Both the position numbers and the translations under genes were made by a program. Below the pieces are notes generated by a model, which ran no database searches, had not been told where the DNA came from, and worked only from the letters and a program-made list of their open reading frames with translations. Shown here in pieces: positions 8,969 through 17,931 of a stretch of 64,000 bases of DNA; the first letter of the stretch is position 1, and each line of letters starts with the position of its first letter. This DNA comes from an uncultured Eubacterium sp. Its GTDB lineage: Bacteria > Bacillota > Clostridia > Lachnospirales > Lachnospiraceae. The stretch covers positions 1 through 64,000 of the forward strand of contig CAJFUA010000002.1 of the NCBI GenBank assembly GCA_904420085.1, written 5' to 3'.

Positions 8969-11032
8969 CTATTTTTTTTGAAATGATATGTCTGACTGAT
9001 ACAGTTTCATATCTTTTTTGAAATATACGGTATAATGATCTTTCTCCATCATATCCAGAGGAATCGGATCATATATCTTTATCCCTGCAAAATATTCCAT
9101 TCTCTCCTGTTTGGAGTAGGACAAATCTCTGATATAAGACTGATTTTCACCGACAAAATATAATGCCTGCAGCAAATGATCCTGATGTCTGATATAAAGA
9201 ATATTCTGTTCTATCTCGGCGCTGATATCCAATATTCCCTTTTCTTCCGATGTGGCATGTTCTGTATCGATATCAGATACTTTGATTGCATTGCTTACAT
9301 CAGGGGGAGTGCATTTCTCGATTCCATGCAGTTCTCCGATATAATAAGCGTCATCCATATCCATCGGCTCTGTCATCATCTGCGGCTGGAACTTAAATTT
9401 CCTTGCTCTGTAAAATCCAAAATTCATCTTGAATTTATTTAAAACTGCTCCACTGTCATAATCGTATTCTATAACACTTCCTACCGCAATTTTATCTGTT
9501 TTGGTTTTCGTTACGGTCTGACCGTTCTCATCCGTAACCTGCTCTTCCTTCACAACCTTTTTCCATATTCTTCCGTTCATTGCCAGCACCCGGTTTTCTT
9601 CCTGTTCCCAGAATGCGTCAGACCGGATACCGGAACGGTCACTGTCAAATGATTTTATAAGAGACACAGTGTTTTTGTTTTCATCAATTTCATATATGCG
9701 GACAAAGGACTTATCCTTAATTTCATCATAAGTTTCTACCGCTCTCCGCTTACAGTTATGGTTATCAAACAGGATTAACTTTCCTACGCTCTGATGATCT
9801 TTTGGAAAATCAACATAATACGCTGCATGCTGATGGTAAAACCACTGCATGTCTCCTGTCGGTTTCAACACTTTATCTTCCTGTGGCGTTCCTTTCCAGA
9901 CAGTAGGGTCGCAGAGAATCCAGAGTAATTTTTTATTTCCCCAGTCTATTTTAAGAACGGAATGAAGATTTCTGCATGACACGATAACGGTCTTATTTTC
10001 TTTATCATACTGAAGGGAATTCAGATGCGCCCAATCCGAAGAATCTATAAATTTCTTATCCACATAATCTTTTATGTTAACCTCATTAACCACCTGACCT
10101 GTTTTTCTGTCAATCTCCAAAACGGCATCTTCATATGTTCCGTCAAAAGCATTGCTGGCAACAACAAGATTTCCATCTTCCAACTCACAATAGTCATGGT
10201 GAGAACCTGCTTCAATATTATAGATTCTGTGGATTCTTCCCAACTGGTCAATTTCATAAACCTGAAGTCCCGACGGATTATGACATGTCTCACGGGTCGC
10301 TTTTTTGGCTAAAAACAGGTATCTGCCGTTTTTCATCGGCTGAAAACCGTAGGACTTTGGAACCATGGAGAAGATAAAACGTCTGTCTCCGTTTTTATCA
10401 AAAGCATAGGGGTATACTCCGTTATTGCCGCCGTATACCAGTGTAAGTCCGTAGCAGTAGTCTGTCACGGACGGCTCTTTTATTATTTCCAGCTCCCCGT
10501 TCACACCTTTCATTTCTTCCGTCCTGATAATAACTTCTTTTCTTTTTAACACATTATCTTTGTCATCCAGCAAACATATTTCTACTTTGTTTTTCATGCC
10601 TTCATACAATCCCAGTATGGGAACTCTGTGTCGTCTGGTTTTATCTAATGTATAGGAAATGTTGGTGTCTTCTGTTTTTCCAAAAACTGTTACGGATACT
10701 TTGCAATCCTTCTTCGTTCCAAAAATTGCCATGGCACAAAGAGGTGCATACTGGTATGGATTGGTTACAATCAGCATATTCATAAACGTATACTTTTTGT
10801 CATCCAAAAGTTTTTCAATGGTAAGGTCAATTTCTTTGGACTGCTGTGGATATACTTTACATTTCTTAATATCTGAATCAATTTCATATCCCAGCCCCTT
10901 TGTTAAATCAATGCCCTTCTCTCTGACCTGATACAGCATCCACTTTTTTGACTGTACCCAGTAAGTTTTACCCACGGTAATTCCTACCATTCCAAGACTT
11001 TTTTTAATTACCTGTTTGATTGTTTTCATCAT
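8969..11032 (-). CDS. Arylsulfotransferase (ASST) family protein
   Basis: 687 residues: an N-terminal beta-rich domain (about 55-170) and a beta-propeller catalytic domain (about 190-650). ASSTs move a sulfuryl group between phenolic compounds through a sulfo-histidine. The catalytic set known from E. coli AssT is matched: His278/279 (AGSHHDY), His336 with Asn338 (WAHLNSL), Arg354 (SCRN) and the nucleophile-type His at 400-402 (FYHQHAA). There is no signal peptide or membrane segment, unlike the periplasmic E. coli enzyme, so it may act in the cytoplasm. It starts 20 bases after cysNC. Known ASSTs do not use PAPS, yet the neighbours make PAPS. ASST activity is well known from gut Eubacterium-type bacteria. 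Confidence 0.85.
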   Translation of the reverse strand: MMKTIKQVIKKSLGMVGITVGKTYWVQSKKWMLYQVREKGIDLTKGLGYEIDSDIKKCKVYPQQSKEIDLTIEKLLDDKKYTFMNMLIVTNPYQYAPLCAMAIFGTKKDCKVSVTVFGKTEDTNISYTLDKTRRHRVPILGLYEGMKNKVEICLLDDKDNVLKRKEVIIRTEEMKGVNGELEIIKEPSVTDYCYGLTLVYGGNNGVYPYAFDKNGDRRFIFSMVPKSYGFQPMKNGRYLFLAKKATRETCHNPSGLQVYEIDQLGRIHRIYNIEAGSHHDYCELEDGNLVVASNAFDGTYEDAVLEIDRKTGQVVNEVNIKDYVDKKFIDSSDWAHLNSLQYDKENKTVIVSCRNLHSVLKIDWGNKKLLWILCDPTVWKGTPQEDKVLKPTGDMQWFYHQHAAYYVDFPKDHQSVGKLILFDNHNCKRRAVETYDEIKDKSFVRIYEIDENKNTVSLIKSFDSDRSGIRSDAFWEQEENRVLAMNGRIWKKVVKEEQVTDENGQTVTKTKTDKIAVGSVIEYDYDSGAVLNKFKMNFGFYRARKFKFQPQMMTEPMDMDDAYYIGELHGIEKCTPPDVSNAIKVSDIDTEHATSEEKGILDISAEIEQNILYIRHQDHLLQALYFVGENQSYIRDLSYSKQERMEYFAGIKIYDPIPLDMMEKDHYTVYFKKDMKLYQSDISFQKK

Positions 11033-11052
11033 GGCTGACTCTCTCCTCCGGT

Positions 11053-12879
11053 TTATAATCTTGCATTTAATTCTTTTAACAGAAACGCTACGGCTTCCTC
11101 CACTGTCCTTCCTTCTGTGTTGACCACAATATCCGGATTAACAGGTGGTTCATAGTCGCTGGAAATTCCTGTAAAGTTTGGTATTTGATGATTTCTTGCC
11201 TTTTTGTACAAACCTTTCACATCCCGCTTTTCACAGGTATCAAGAGAAGTGTTTACATATACTTCTATAAAGTCATTTTCTCCGATAATCTGTCTTGCAT
11301 TCTGACGGTCCTTCTCATAAGGAGACACGAGAGATGTAAGGACAATCAGTCCCGCATCATTCATCAGTTTACAGATTTCTGCGGTTCTGCGGATATTTTC
11401 AATCCGGTCCGTCTCATCAAATCCCAGATTTTTGTTGATGCCCATACGAAGATTATCCCCATCTAAAACCATTGTATGTCTGCCGGCGGCATACAGCCTC
11501 TTTTCAATTTCATTGGCCAGAGTGGATTTTCCTGCCCCTGACAGTCCCGTAAACCAGATTGTTTTTGGTTTTTGCGATTTCTGCGATGCCCGATTGGCTC
11601 TTGTAATGTCCATCTGCTGCCAAACCACATTTTCGCTTCTTCGCAGCGTATGCTCGACAATTCCACAGGCTGACGTCATATTCGTAACTCTGTCAATTAA
11701 GATGAAACTTCCGATATCCCGGTTGTTTTTAAATTTATCAATCACGATTTTATCACTGATTGCAATATCGCAGCATGCAATCTCGTTTTTCTTTAATTTT
11801 TTTGCCGTAAGCCGACTTCCCTCGTTGACATCAATCTGATATTTAATTTTCATGATGGTCGCCGGAATCATTTTGGTGCCCAGTTTCAGATAATAGTTTT
11901 TTCCTTCCAGCATTTCCATGTCATCCATCCACAAAATTGTGGCTGTAAACATGTTGCTTAATGTGATGTTTTCATCGGAAGAAAGGACACAGCCTCTTGA
12001 AACGTCCACTTCCCTGTCCAGAGAAATATTGACTGCCTGTCCCTTATATGCAGTCTGTTCTTCCCGATCCGTTACAAGAATCCCCTTCACTTTCGCTCTT
12101 TCTCTGCTGGGATATGCAATAATTTCATCTCCCACGCTGATTTGCCCTGAGGATACCTGCCCCTGAAATCCCCGGAAGGTTCTGTCCGGCCTGCATACTC
12201 TTTGTACCGGCAGTATAAACTCTTTCTCTTTGTCATCCTCATCCACCTGTATATTTTCAAGGTAATCTAATAAGGTCTGACCGGTATACCATTCCATATT
12301 TTCTGATGGAACGGTCAGATTATCTCCCTTTGTGGCACTGACCGGAATAATTTTAACGGAATCAAAATCAAATTCCTGAATCATATTTTCTATATCTGCC
12401 TTCAGTTCATCAAACACCTGACGGCTGTAATCCACAATATCCATCTTATTGACGGTAAAAACAACATGTTTAATTCCCATCAGAGCACAGATTCTTGTAT
12501 GACGTTTTGTCTGAATGAGAAGTCCCTGGGATGCATCCACTAAAATGACAGCCAAATCCGCAAAGGAGGCGCCAACGGCCATATTTCTCGTATATTCTTC
12601 ATGTCCCGGTGTATCCGCAACAATAAAACTTCTTTTTTCCGTTGTAAAATAGCGATAGGCTACGTCGATTGTGATTCCCTGTTCCCGCTCTGCCATAAGG
12701 CCGTCCAACAAAAGCGAGTAATCAATCTCTCCTCCGGCACTTCCTACCTTGCTGTCCAACAGCAGCGCTTTTTCCTGATCTGCAAACAATAGTTTTGCAT
12801 CATATAACATATGTCCGATTAATGTGGACTTTCCATCGTCTACGCTTCCACATGTAATAAATTTTAATAAACTCTGCAT
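11053..12879 (-). CDS. cysNC: Bifunctional sulfate adenylyltransferase GTPase subunit / APS kinase (CysN-CysC fusion)
   Basis: 608 residues from the ATG at 12879; longer frames run into cysD and are unlikely. The N-terminal part is an EF-Tu-like GTPase: G1 GSVDDGKS at 11-18, DTPGH at 89-93 and NKMD at 144-147. It drives sulfate activation by CysD to APS. The C-terminal ~170 residues are an APS kinase with P-loop GLSGAGKST near 445-453, making PAPS. It starts 1 base after the cysD stop codon. The fusion is common in other bacteria. No APS or PAPS reductase follows; the next gene is the sulfotransferase. Confidence 0.96.
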   Translation of the reverse strand: MQSLLKFITCGSVDDGKSTLIGHMLYDAKLLFADQEKALLLDSKVGSAGGEIDYSLLLDGLMAEREQGITIDVAYRYFTTEKRSFIVADTPGHEEYTRNMAVGASFADLAVILVDASQGLLIQTKRHTRICALMGIKHVVFTVNKMDIVDYSRQVFDELKADIENMIQEFDFDSVKIIPVSATKGDNLTVPSENMEWYTGQTLLDYLENIQVDEDDKEKEFILPVQRVCRPDRTFRGFQGQVSSGQISVGDEIIAYPSRERAKVKGILVTDREEQTAYKGQAVNISLDREVDVSRGCVLSSDENITLSNMFTATILWMDDMEMLEGKNYYLKLGTKMIPATIMKIKYQIDVNEGSRLTAKKLKKNEIACCDIAISDKIVIDKFKNNRDIGSFILIDRVTNMTSACGIVEHTLRRSENVVWQQMDITRANRASQKSQKPKTIWFTGLSGAGKSTLANEIEKRLYAAGRHTMVLDGDNLRMGINKNLGFDETDRIENIRRTAEICKLMNDAGLIVLTSLVSPYEKDRQNARQIIGENDFIEVYVNTSLDTCEKRDVKGLYKKARNHQIPNFTGISSDYEPPVNPDIVVNTEGRTVEEAVAFLLKELNARL

Positions 12880-12880
12880 T

Positions 12881-13780
12881 TTAGAAATATCCCTCTCTTT
12901 TTCTTCTCTCCATACTTCCTGCCGCCTCGTGGTCGATGACACGGCTTGTCCGCTCCGAAGAAACGGCACTAAGTGTCTCCTCAATAATTGCATCCAATGT
13001 ATCTGCATCAGACTCAACACCTCCGGTTAACGGATAACAGCCCAGTGTTCGGAATCTGACTTTTTTCATCTCCGGTTTCTCTCCCGGCAGAAGTCGCATT
13101 CTGTCATCATCCACCATAATAATGTTTCTGTCCCTGTTTACCACCGGTCTGTAATCGGCAAAATACAATGGTACAATATCTATATTTTCCCGTCTTATAT
13201 ACTGCCATATATCTTTTTCGGTCCAGTTGGATATTGGGAATACCCGGATGCTTTCTCCCTGAAAAATATTCGTATTATAGAGTTTCCACATTTCCGGCCG
13301 CTGATTTTTCGGATCCCACGCCTGTTCTTTATTTCTAAAAGAGAAGATTCTCTCTTTCGCTCTTGATTTTTCTTCATCACGTCTTCCACCGCCAAAGGCA
13401 GCATCAAAGCCATACTTGGAAAGTGCGTCTTTTAATGCTTTAGTTTTCATAATGTCCGTATAAGCGGAACCATGGTCAAAGGGATTAATGCCTTTTTCCA
13501 CACCTTCTTCATTGGTATAGGAAAGCATTTCGATACCCAGTTTTTTTGCCGTCTCATCACGGAATCGAATCATCTCCTTAAATTTCCATGTGGTATCAAT
13601 GTGTAAAAAAGGAAAAGGCGGTTTCTCCGGATAAAATGCTTTCATTGCTAAATGAAGCATTACCGAACTGTCTTTTCCTATGGAATAAAGCATAACCGGT
13701 TTTTCGCACTCGGCAGCAACTTCTCTTATAATGTAAATTGCTTCTGCCTCCAGGGCATCTAAATGTGACATTTTATTCAT
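12881..13780 (-). CDS. cysD: Sulfate adenylyltransferase subunit 2 (CysD)
   Basis: 299 residues of the ATP pyrophosphatase family. The PP-loop SIGKDS is at 33-38, with [16 protein letters not shown] and the C-terminal [14 protein letters not shown] typical of CysD. Together with CysN it adenylates sulfate to APS. AAGGAG lies 7 bases before the ATG. It is the first gene of the cys-ASST-ABC unit; about 210 bases of untranslated sequence lie upstream, AT-rich, in which I recognise no riboswitch. Confidence 0.97.
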   Translation of the reverse strand: MNKMSHLDALEAEAIYIIREVAAECEKPVMLYSIGKDSSVMLHLAMKAFYPEKPPFPFLHIDTTWKFKEMIRFRDETAKKLGIEMLSYTNEEGVEKGINPFDHGSAYTDIMKTKALKDALSKYGFDAAFGGGRRDEEKSRAKERIFSFRNKEQAWDPKNQRPEMWKLYNTNIFQGESIRVFPISNWTEKDIWQYIRRENIDIVPLYFADYRPVVNRDRNIIMVDDDRMRLLPGEKPEMKKVRFRTLGCYPLTGGVESDADTLDAIIEETLSAVSSERTSRVIDHEAAGSMERRKREGYF

Positions 13781-13991
13781 ACGATTCTCCTTATATAAAA
13801 ATATATAAATCTTTAAAATTGAAAAACAAAATAAACCAAGACAACATTAGTATTCATCACAGACAGCATGTTATACGCAGATGTCTCATATTCCGGTCTG
13901 ACATTCATGTTATCATTTTATGTAATAAGCATTATTCGTTTTCAAAATCATTTTATTATCTCATGACAATTTGATATAATAATGACATCAC

Positions 13992-14033
13992 AAAAGGGAG
14001 ATGTGTCATCTGCATTTTACACATCTCCCTTTT
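13992..14033 (-). terminator. Intrinsic terminator after the LytTR regulator gene
   Basis: A perfect 15-base-pair stem (13992-14006 with 14019-14033) with a 12-base loop, ending in a run of T on either strand (TTTT within the stem). It lies 34 bases after the LytTR stop codon and separates that unit from cysD. Confidence 0.75.
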
Positions 14034-14067
14034 CCGGCAACTGTCTATTTTCCGTTTTTTGCATTCT

Positions 14068-14805
14068 CTAACATTTTGATAATTCTTCCAAAAAACTGCG
14101 TTTTAAACGCACGCCCAGTTCCAGAGTTCCATATTCGTTGGTCAGTTCAATATAGCGGTTAACCGGGTCTACTCTGTCAATATAATCAATGTTTACAATC
14201 GTATTTTTATTACATTTTAAAAATTTATTGGAATTTAATTCCAGAAGAATAACTTTATTGGATTTATATGGCGTTTCTATCACTGATTTATTCGCATGGT
14301 GAATAAAAACATTAAATTTATTATTTTGAAAATATACAATATCTCTGACCTTCACTGCATAATACACACCGTCTTTTTTATAATTATAAAATCTGCTTTC
14401 TTCCTTCACGGTATAAAAGTTTAAAGCCTCTCTGACAACTTGTATAAATTCCCGACTGTCATAAGGCTTTTCAAAATATCTGTAACAATGTAAATGGGCA
14501 TATGCATAAAGTTCCGGATCTTCTAATGCTGTCGTAAATATCACAGGCGTAAATGTATATTTTTCTATTTTCCTTATACTTTCCACAAACTTTATTCCTG
14601 ACACATCTCCCGGAATGCCTGAATTTAATATGATATCTACAATAAATAAATCGATGTGATATTCTAAAGCGTAGCGATATGCCTGTTCGCTGTTTTCTGC
14701 CTTATGAATGAATATCCCACCGATTTGTTGGAGAAGTGTACACGCTTTTTCCATACTGCGCTTATTATCTTCTATAATTAAAATTTGTTTATCGGATGAC
14801 TGCAT
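14068..14805 (-). CDS. LytTR-family response regulator
   Basis: 245 residues. The receiver domain (about 8-130) has acidic residues in LIIEDNK, the phospho-acceptor Asp in LFIVDIIL, and the conserved Lys in EKPYD. The LytTR DNA-binding domain follows (about 145-243), with YFQNNKFNVFIH and LKCNKNTIVNIDYIDRV. Such proteins control surface or peptide-linked functions. No histidine kinase is in the window. The gene follows the XRE regulator by 24 bases with a good site (AAGGGGAAG), so they form one operon. Confidence 0.92.
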   Translation of the reverse strand: MQSSDKQILIIEDNKRSMEKACTLLQQIGGIFIHKAENSEQAYRYALEYHIDLFIVDIILNSGIPGDVSGIKFVESIRKIEKYTFTPVIFTTALEDPELYAYAHLHCYRYFEKPYDSREFIQVVREALNFYTVKEESRFYNYKKDGVYYAVKVRDIVYFQNNKFNVFIHHANKSVIETPYKSNKVILLELNSNKFLKCNKNTIVNIDYIDRVDPVNRYIELTNEYGTLELGVRLKRSFLEELSKC

Positions 14806-14829
14806 ACTATCATCTTCCCCTTTTGTATA

Positions 14830-15150
14830 TTAAAATTTACTTACCTCTAATACTGCCATAAGAATATTTTTTACATTCGGTATCTGCGTATCATCAAAAG
14901 CTTCTAATATATGTATCAATTCTTCGCTACATTGGTAATTTTCATTCCCTGTCATTATATAATCACAGGAGACTTCCAGAGCCTGACAGATTTTCAGCAG
15001 AACTGCTGCAGACATTCCTTTTTGACATGTTTCTATTTCGTACAGAAATTTTGAAGAAATCCCCGCATATTTTGCCAGTTCTTCCCTTGTATAATGATTC
15101 AATTCTCTTATATATTTAATCCTTGTTCCCACCGAAGGATTTGTCATCAT
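14830..15150 (-). CDS. XRE-family transcriptional regulator
   Basis: 106 residues with an N-terminal helix-turn-helix (about 8-62: GTRIKYIRELNHYTREELAK and SSKFLYEIETCQKGMSA) and a short C-terminal helix. It is presumed to bind DNA and regulate its own operon, which includes the LytTR gene. Its promoter has an interrupted dyad inside the spacer. A close but broken relative lies just upstream. Confidence 0.9.
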   Translation of the reverse strand: MMTNPSVGTRIKYIRELNHYTREELAKYAGISSKFLYEIETCQKGMSAAVLLKICQALEVSCDYIMTGNENYQCSEELIHILEAFDDTQIPNVKNILMAVLEVSKF

Positions 15151-15192
15151 AACTGTTCCCCCCTTATCTTTTGTATTATCAATAATAAATAT

Positions 15193-15221
15193 AGTATAAG
15201 TTGAAAATAGTTTTCAACCAA
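15193..15221 (-). promoter_or_regulatory. Predicted promoter of the XRE-LytTR operon with dyad in the spacer
   Basis: TTGGTT, 17 bases, TATACT on the minus strand. The spacer contains the dyad GAAAACTATTTTC, a plausible operator for the XRE protein. The same promoter layout (TTGGTT-17-TATACT) recurs before the broken XRE copy. Confidence 0.55.
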
Positions 15222-15256
15222 CCCATAATTGTTCATAAAAATCGGAACAATAATTC
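15216..15256. repeat. Direct repeat, copy 1 of a duplicated promoter-upstream segment
   Basis: 41 bases that match 15740-15780 at 37 positions (ending CGGAACAATAATTC on the plus strand). The repeat lies directly upstream of the -35 box of each XRE copy, showing that the regulatory region was duplicated with the gene. Confidence 0.85.
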
Positions 15257-15267
15257 GCTATTGTTCC
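15244..15267. promoter_or_regulatory. Perfect 9-bp inverted repeat GGAACAATA / TATTGTTCC
   Basis: Arms 15244-15252 and 15259-15267 with a 6-base spacer, ending at the stop codon of the broken XRE copy and overlapping the 41-base direct repeat. It could be an operator or a weak stem-loop; no T-run follows on either strand. Confidence 0.5.
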
Positions 15268-15681
15268 TATTCTTCCTCTTCGTGAAACTCATTTAATATT
15301 TTATTTATCAAAGCCTTATACTTATAATTATCAATTTTGCAACAATAGGTTAATAATCTTAATAATACATATAACTTTTTCTCCCCGGACAAAGTTTCAA
15401 AAGAAAGTTCTATGTCATTTTCAGTTCTTTTTACCCCCTTTACAAGATAGTCTACAGACACATTCAGATGATTACTGATTATTTCCAGATATTCAACATT
15501 TACCTGATTGCAGCCGGACTCAATCTTTTGTACTGCCTGGGCTGAATCCTTTCTGCCCACTTTCTATTTCATATAAAAATTTTGAAGAAATATCAGCATA
15601 CTCTGCTAATTCCTCCCTTGTATAATGATTCAGTTCTCTTATATATCTGATTCTTGTTCCTATGAAAGGATTTGTTTCCAT
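15267..15681 (-). pseudogene. Chimeric/frameshifted XRE regulator
   Basis: The ATG at 15681 has a good site (AGGGGG) and opens a 53-residue frame whose first ~46 residues closely match the intact XRE protein at 14830-15150 (for example RYIRELNHYTREELAEYA). It stops at 15520-15522. From about 15560 another frame encodes 97 residues that look like the C-terminal part of a different XRE protein (AVQKIESGCNQVNVEYLEII, then LNVSVDYLVKG). The two parts meet near the shared IESG motif, so two XRE genes seem to have been joined out of frame. The C-terminal part could still be made from the GTG at 15560. Confidence 0.7.
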
Positions 15682-15716
15682 TATATTTCCCCCTATCTTT
15701 TGTACGATTCATGTAT

Positions 15717-15745
15717 AGTATAAACGGGAAATACCTTTCAACCAA
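15717..15745 (-). promoter_or_regulatory. Predicted promoter of the broken XRE copy
   Basis: TTGGTT, 17 bases, TATACT on the minus strand, the same boxes and spacing as the promoter at 15193-15221. The dyad in the spacer is partly lost (GAAAGGTATTTCC). Confidence 0.5.
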
Positions 15746-15780
15746 CCCATGATTGTACAGAAAAACCGGAACAATAATTC
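15740..15780. repeat. Direct repeat, copy 2 of the duplicated promoter-upstream segment
   Basis: Partner of 15216-15256, 37 of 41 bases identical. It marks the upstream edge of the XRE duplication and lies just after the AGCS symporter gene. Confidence 0.85.
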
Positions 15781-15786
15781 ATTTTT

Positions 15787-17202
15787 TTATTCTGCTTTTT
15801 TTCTTTTAAAATACGCTCTGGTTTCTTTCGCAATCACTCCGCTAAGCACAAACAGGGCAATAATGTTTGGTATGGCCATCAATCCGTTAAAAATATCCGC
15901 AATGGTCCAGACTGCGGCCACAGTCATATATGGTCCGATAAAAATTGCCAGAATGTACAGCCAGCGATAGACTTTTACCGCTTTCATACTGCCATTAGAC
16001 AAGTATTCCAGACATCTCTCTCCGTAATAATCCCATCCGAGAATTGTTGTAAAGGCAAAAAATACCAGGCAAATCATCAATATCAGAGCCGATATGTTTG
16101 ACGGCAGGAAATATAATCCCTGTTGGAATGCCGCTGTTGTCACCTGTACACCTTCTAAACTGGAATCGGCCCATGTTCCCATCATTACAATTGAAAGTCC
16201 GGTCATGGTACAGACAATAATTGTATCAATAAATGTACCTGTCATGGTTACAAGTCCCTGACGTACCGGCTCTTTTGTCTGTGCTGCTGCCGCCGCAATC
16301 GGCGCAGAACCAAGACCTGATTCGTTGGAAAAAATACCACGGGCCACACCCTTTTGCATTGCTATGGCAATAGAAGCCAAAGCGCCTCCTGCAATTGGCT
16401 TTATACCAAAAGCGCCTTTAAAAATTTCTCCCAGCGCCATCGGTAATTTATCAATATTTGCAATAATCAGCACCAGGGCTGCCAGAATATACAACACCGC
16501 CATAAAAGGAACAACCACCTCTGAGACAGCCGCGATTCTCTTAATACCACCGATGACAACCAGTCCGACGCATAATGTCAGTACAATGGCTGTAATTACA
16601 ATCGCTATGGAATATTCCGCTCCAAATAAGTTGACCGTATTGGTCTTTTCAGGATCAAAGAAAGACTGCACTGCCGATGCAATTCCGTTTACCTGCGTAA
16701 AAGTACCGATACCAAACAGACCGACACAGGCTCCAAAGAATGCAAAAATCTTTGCCAGCCATTTCCATTTCAGTCCCATTCCGTTTTCTATATAATAGAA
16801 CGGTCCGCCCAAAACATGTCCTTCCTCATCAATCTTTCTATATTTCACTGCCAGAAATCCTTCCGCATACTTTGTTGCCATGCCAAAGAATGCAGCCAGC
16901 CACATCCAAAACAATGCCCCAGGTCCACCTGCCAGCACACCGATTGCCGTGGCAACGCCTACAATATTTCCGGTTCCTATGGTTGCTGAAAGGGCTGTAC
17001 ATAAAGCTCCAAAACTTGTCACTTCACCTTCGCCGTCCTCTTCATTCTGAAACATAAACTTTAATGCTTTCGGTAAATGAAAAACCTGTAACAGCCTTAA
17101 ACGTAAAGTAAGGTAGATACCTGCTGCCAGGATGAGTACAATTAATGGTACTCCCCACACCAAATTATCTACCTTTGTTAAAAAATTTGTAAATTGTTCC
17201 AT
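15787..17202 (-). CDS. AGCS family Na+:alanine/glycine symporter
   Basis: 471 residues, about 11 membrane segments. AGCS hallmarks are visible: GTGNIVGVATAI near residue 80 and IFSNESGLGSAPIAAA in the second half. It imports alanine or glycine with Na+. I set the start at the ATG at 17202, preceded by CAGGAGG; a longer frame would run into the riboswitch. The glycine riboswitch directly in front indicates that glycine is the regulatory, and probably the transported, amino acid. Confidence 0.94.
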   Translation of the reverse strand: MEQFTNFLTKVDNLVWGVPLIVLILAAGIYLTLRLRLLQVFHLPKALKFMFQNEEDGEGEVTSFGALCTALSATIGTGNIVGVATAIGVLAGGPGALFWMWLAAFFGMATKYAEGFLAVKYRKIDEEGHVLGGPFYYIENGMGLKWKWLAKIFAFFGACVGLFGIGTFTQVNGIASAVQSFFDPEKTNTVNLFGAEYSIAIVITAIVLTLCVGLVVIGGIKRIAAVSEVVVPFMAVLYILAALVLIIANIDKLPMALGEIFKGAFGIKPIAGGALASIAIAMQKGVARGIFSNESGLGSAPIAAAAAQTKEPVRQGLVTMTGTFIDTIIVCTMTGLSIVMMGTWADSSLEGVQVTTAAFQQGLYFLPSNISALILMICLVFFAFTTILGWDYYGERCLEYLSNGSMKAVKVYRWLYILAIFIGPYMTVAAVWTIADIFNGLMAIPNIIALFVLSGVIAKETRAYFKRKKAE

Positions 17203-17212
17203 TTTTTCCTCC

Positions 17213-17312
17213 TGTCCTTTTGCCTGAGAGATTAACATACCAATTATGATATGCGTACACCTTCGGCGCCTGAGTAAACAAAAAATGTCATCAGACCTCT
17301 CCAGTCGCTTGT
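17213..17312 (-). ncRNA. Glycine riboswitch (single aptamer)
   Basis: On the minus strand the conserved pieces of the gcvT-type aptamer are in order: CTGGAGAGG, GCGCCGAAGG and CTCTCAGGCAAAAGGAC. Only one aptamer is seen, not the usual tandem pair. The 3' end of the aptamer is followed at once by the ribosome site AGGAGG of the AGCS gene, so control of translation start is the simplest model. No terminator hairpin is visible between aptamer and gene. Confidence 0.92.
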
Positions 17313-17409
17313 ATTTTATAATATTTCGAATAAATTTGCCTTTCCGCAGTGCAAATCCTGCGAAATGTTTTTATGTCATAGGAACGAAATTTCTATAACA
17401 TAAAGAAGA

Positions 17410-17448
17410 AAATACGGACATCGTGATTCCACGTATATGTCCGTATTT
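17410..17448 (-). terminator. Terminator of the ribosomal protein operon
   Basis: A perfect 12-bp stem (AAATACGGACAT with ATGTCCGTATTT), then TTCTTCTTT on the minus strand, 39 bases after the rplL stop codon. Confidence 0.8.
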
Positions 17449-17486
17449 TATCTTTGCGTTCATAACGCTTTAATTTTTAAGATTCA

Positions 17487-17855
17487 TTACTTAAGAGTAA
17501 CTGTTGCTCCAACTTCTTCTAACTGTTTCTTAAGAGCTTCAGCTTCTTCCTTAGAAATTCCTTCTTTAACTACCTTAGGAGCACCGTCAACTACTTCCTT
17601 AGCTTCCTTCAGTCCTAAACCTGTTGCATCCTTAACAGCCTTGATAACTTTAACCTTCTGATCACCAACTTCTGTTAACTCTACATCAAATTCTGTCTTT
17701 TCTTCTGCTGCGCCGCCTTCTGCGCCGCCTGCTGCTGCAACTACAACGCCTGCTGCTGCAGATACACCAAATTCTTCTTCACATGCTGTTACTAATTCGT
17801 TTAATTCTAAAACTGTTAATCCTTTGATTACTTCAATGATTTCTGCTGTTGTCAT
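17487..17855 (-). CDS. rplL: 50S ribosomal protein L7/L12
   Basis: 122 residues, the normal length. The N-terminal dimer domain is followed by an Ala/Gly-rich hinge (about 34-52) and the C-terminal factor-binding domain ([20 protein letters not shown]). It forms the flexible stalk that recruits elongation factors, bound to L10. It is the last gene of the operon, 76 bases after rplJ. Confidence 0.99.
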   Translation of the reverse strand: MTTAEIIEVIKGLTVLELNELVTACEEEFGVSAAAGVVVAAAGGAEGGAAEEKTEFDVELTEVGDQKVKVIKAVKDATGLGLKEAKEVVDGAPKVVKEGISKEEAEALKKQLEEVGATVTLK

Positions 17856-17931
17856 TGTTTCATTCCTCCTAAAAATAAAAATTTAAAAATTTGTTTCATT
17901 CAGGCTCATAAGCCTTTTCCATAATTCCGTT

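Noticed and set aside
1-13780. Ordinary sulfate assimilation operon
   Set aside because: No APS/PAPS reductase or sulfite reductase is in the locus, and a sulfotransferase follows cysNC directly.
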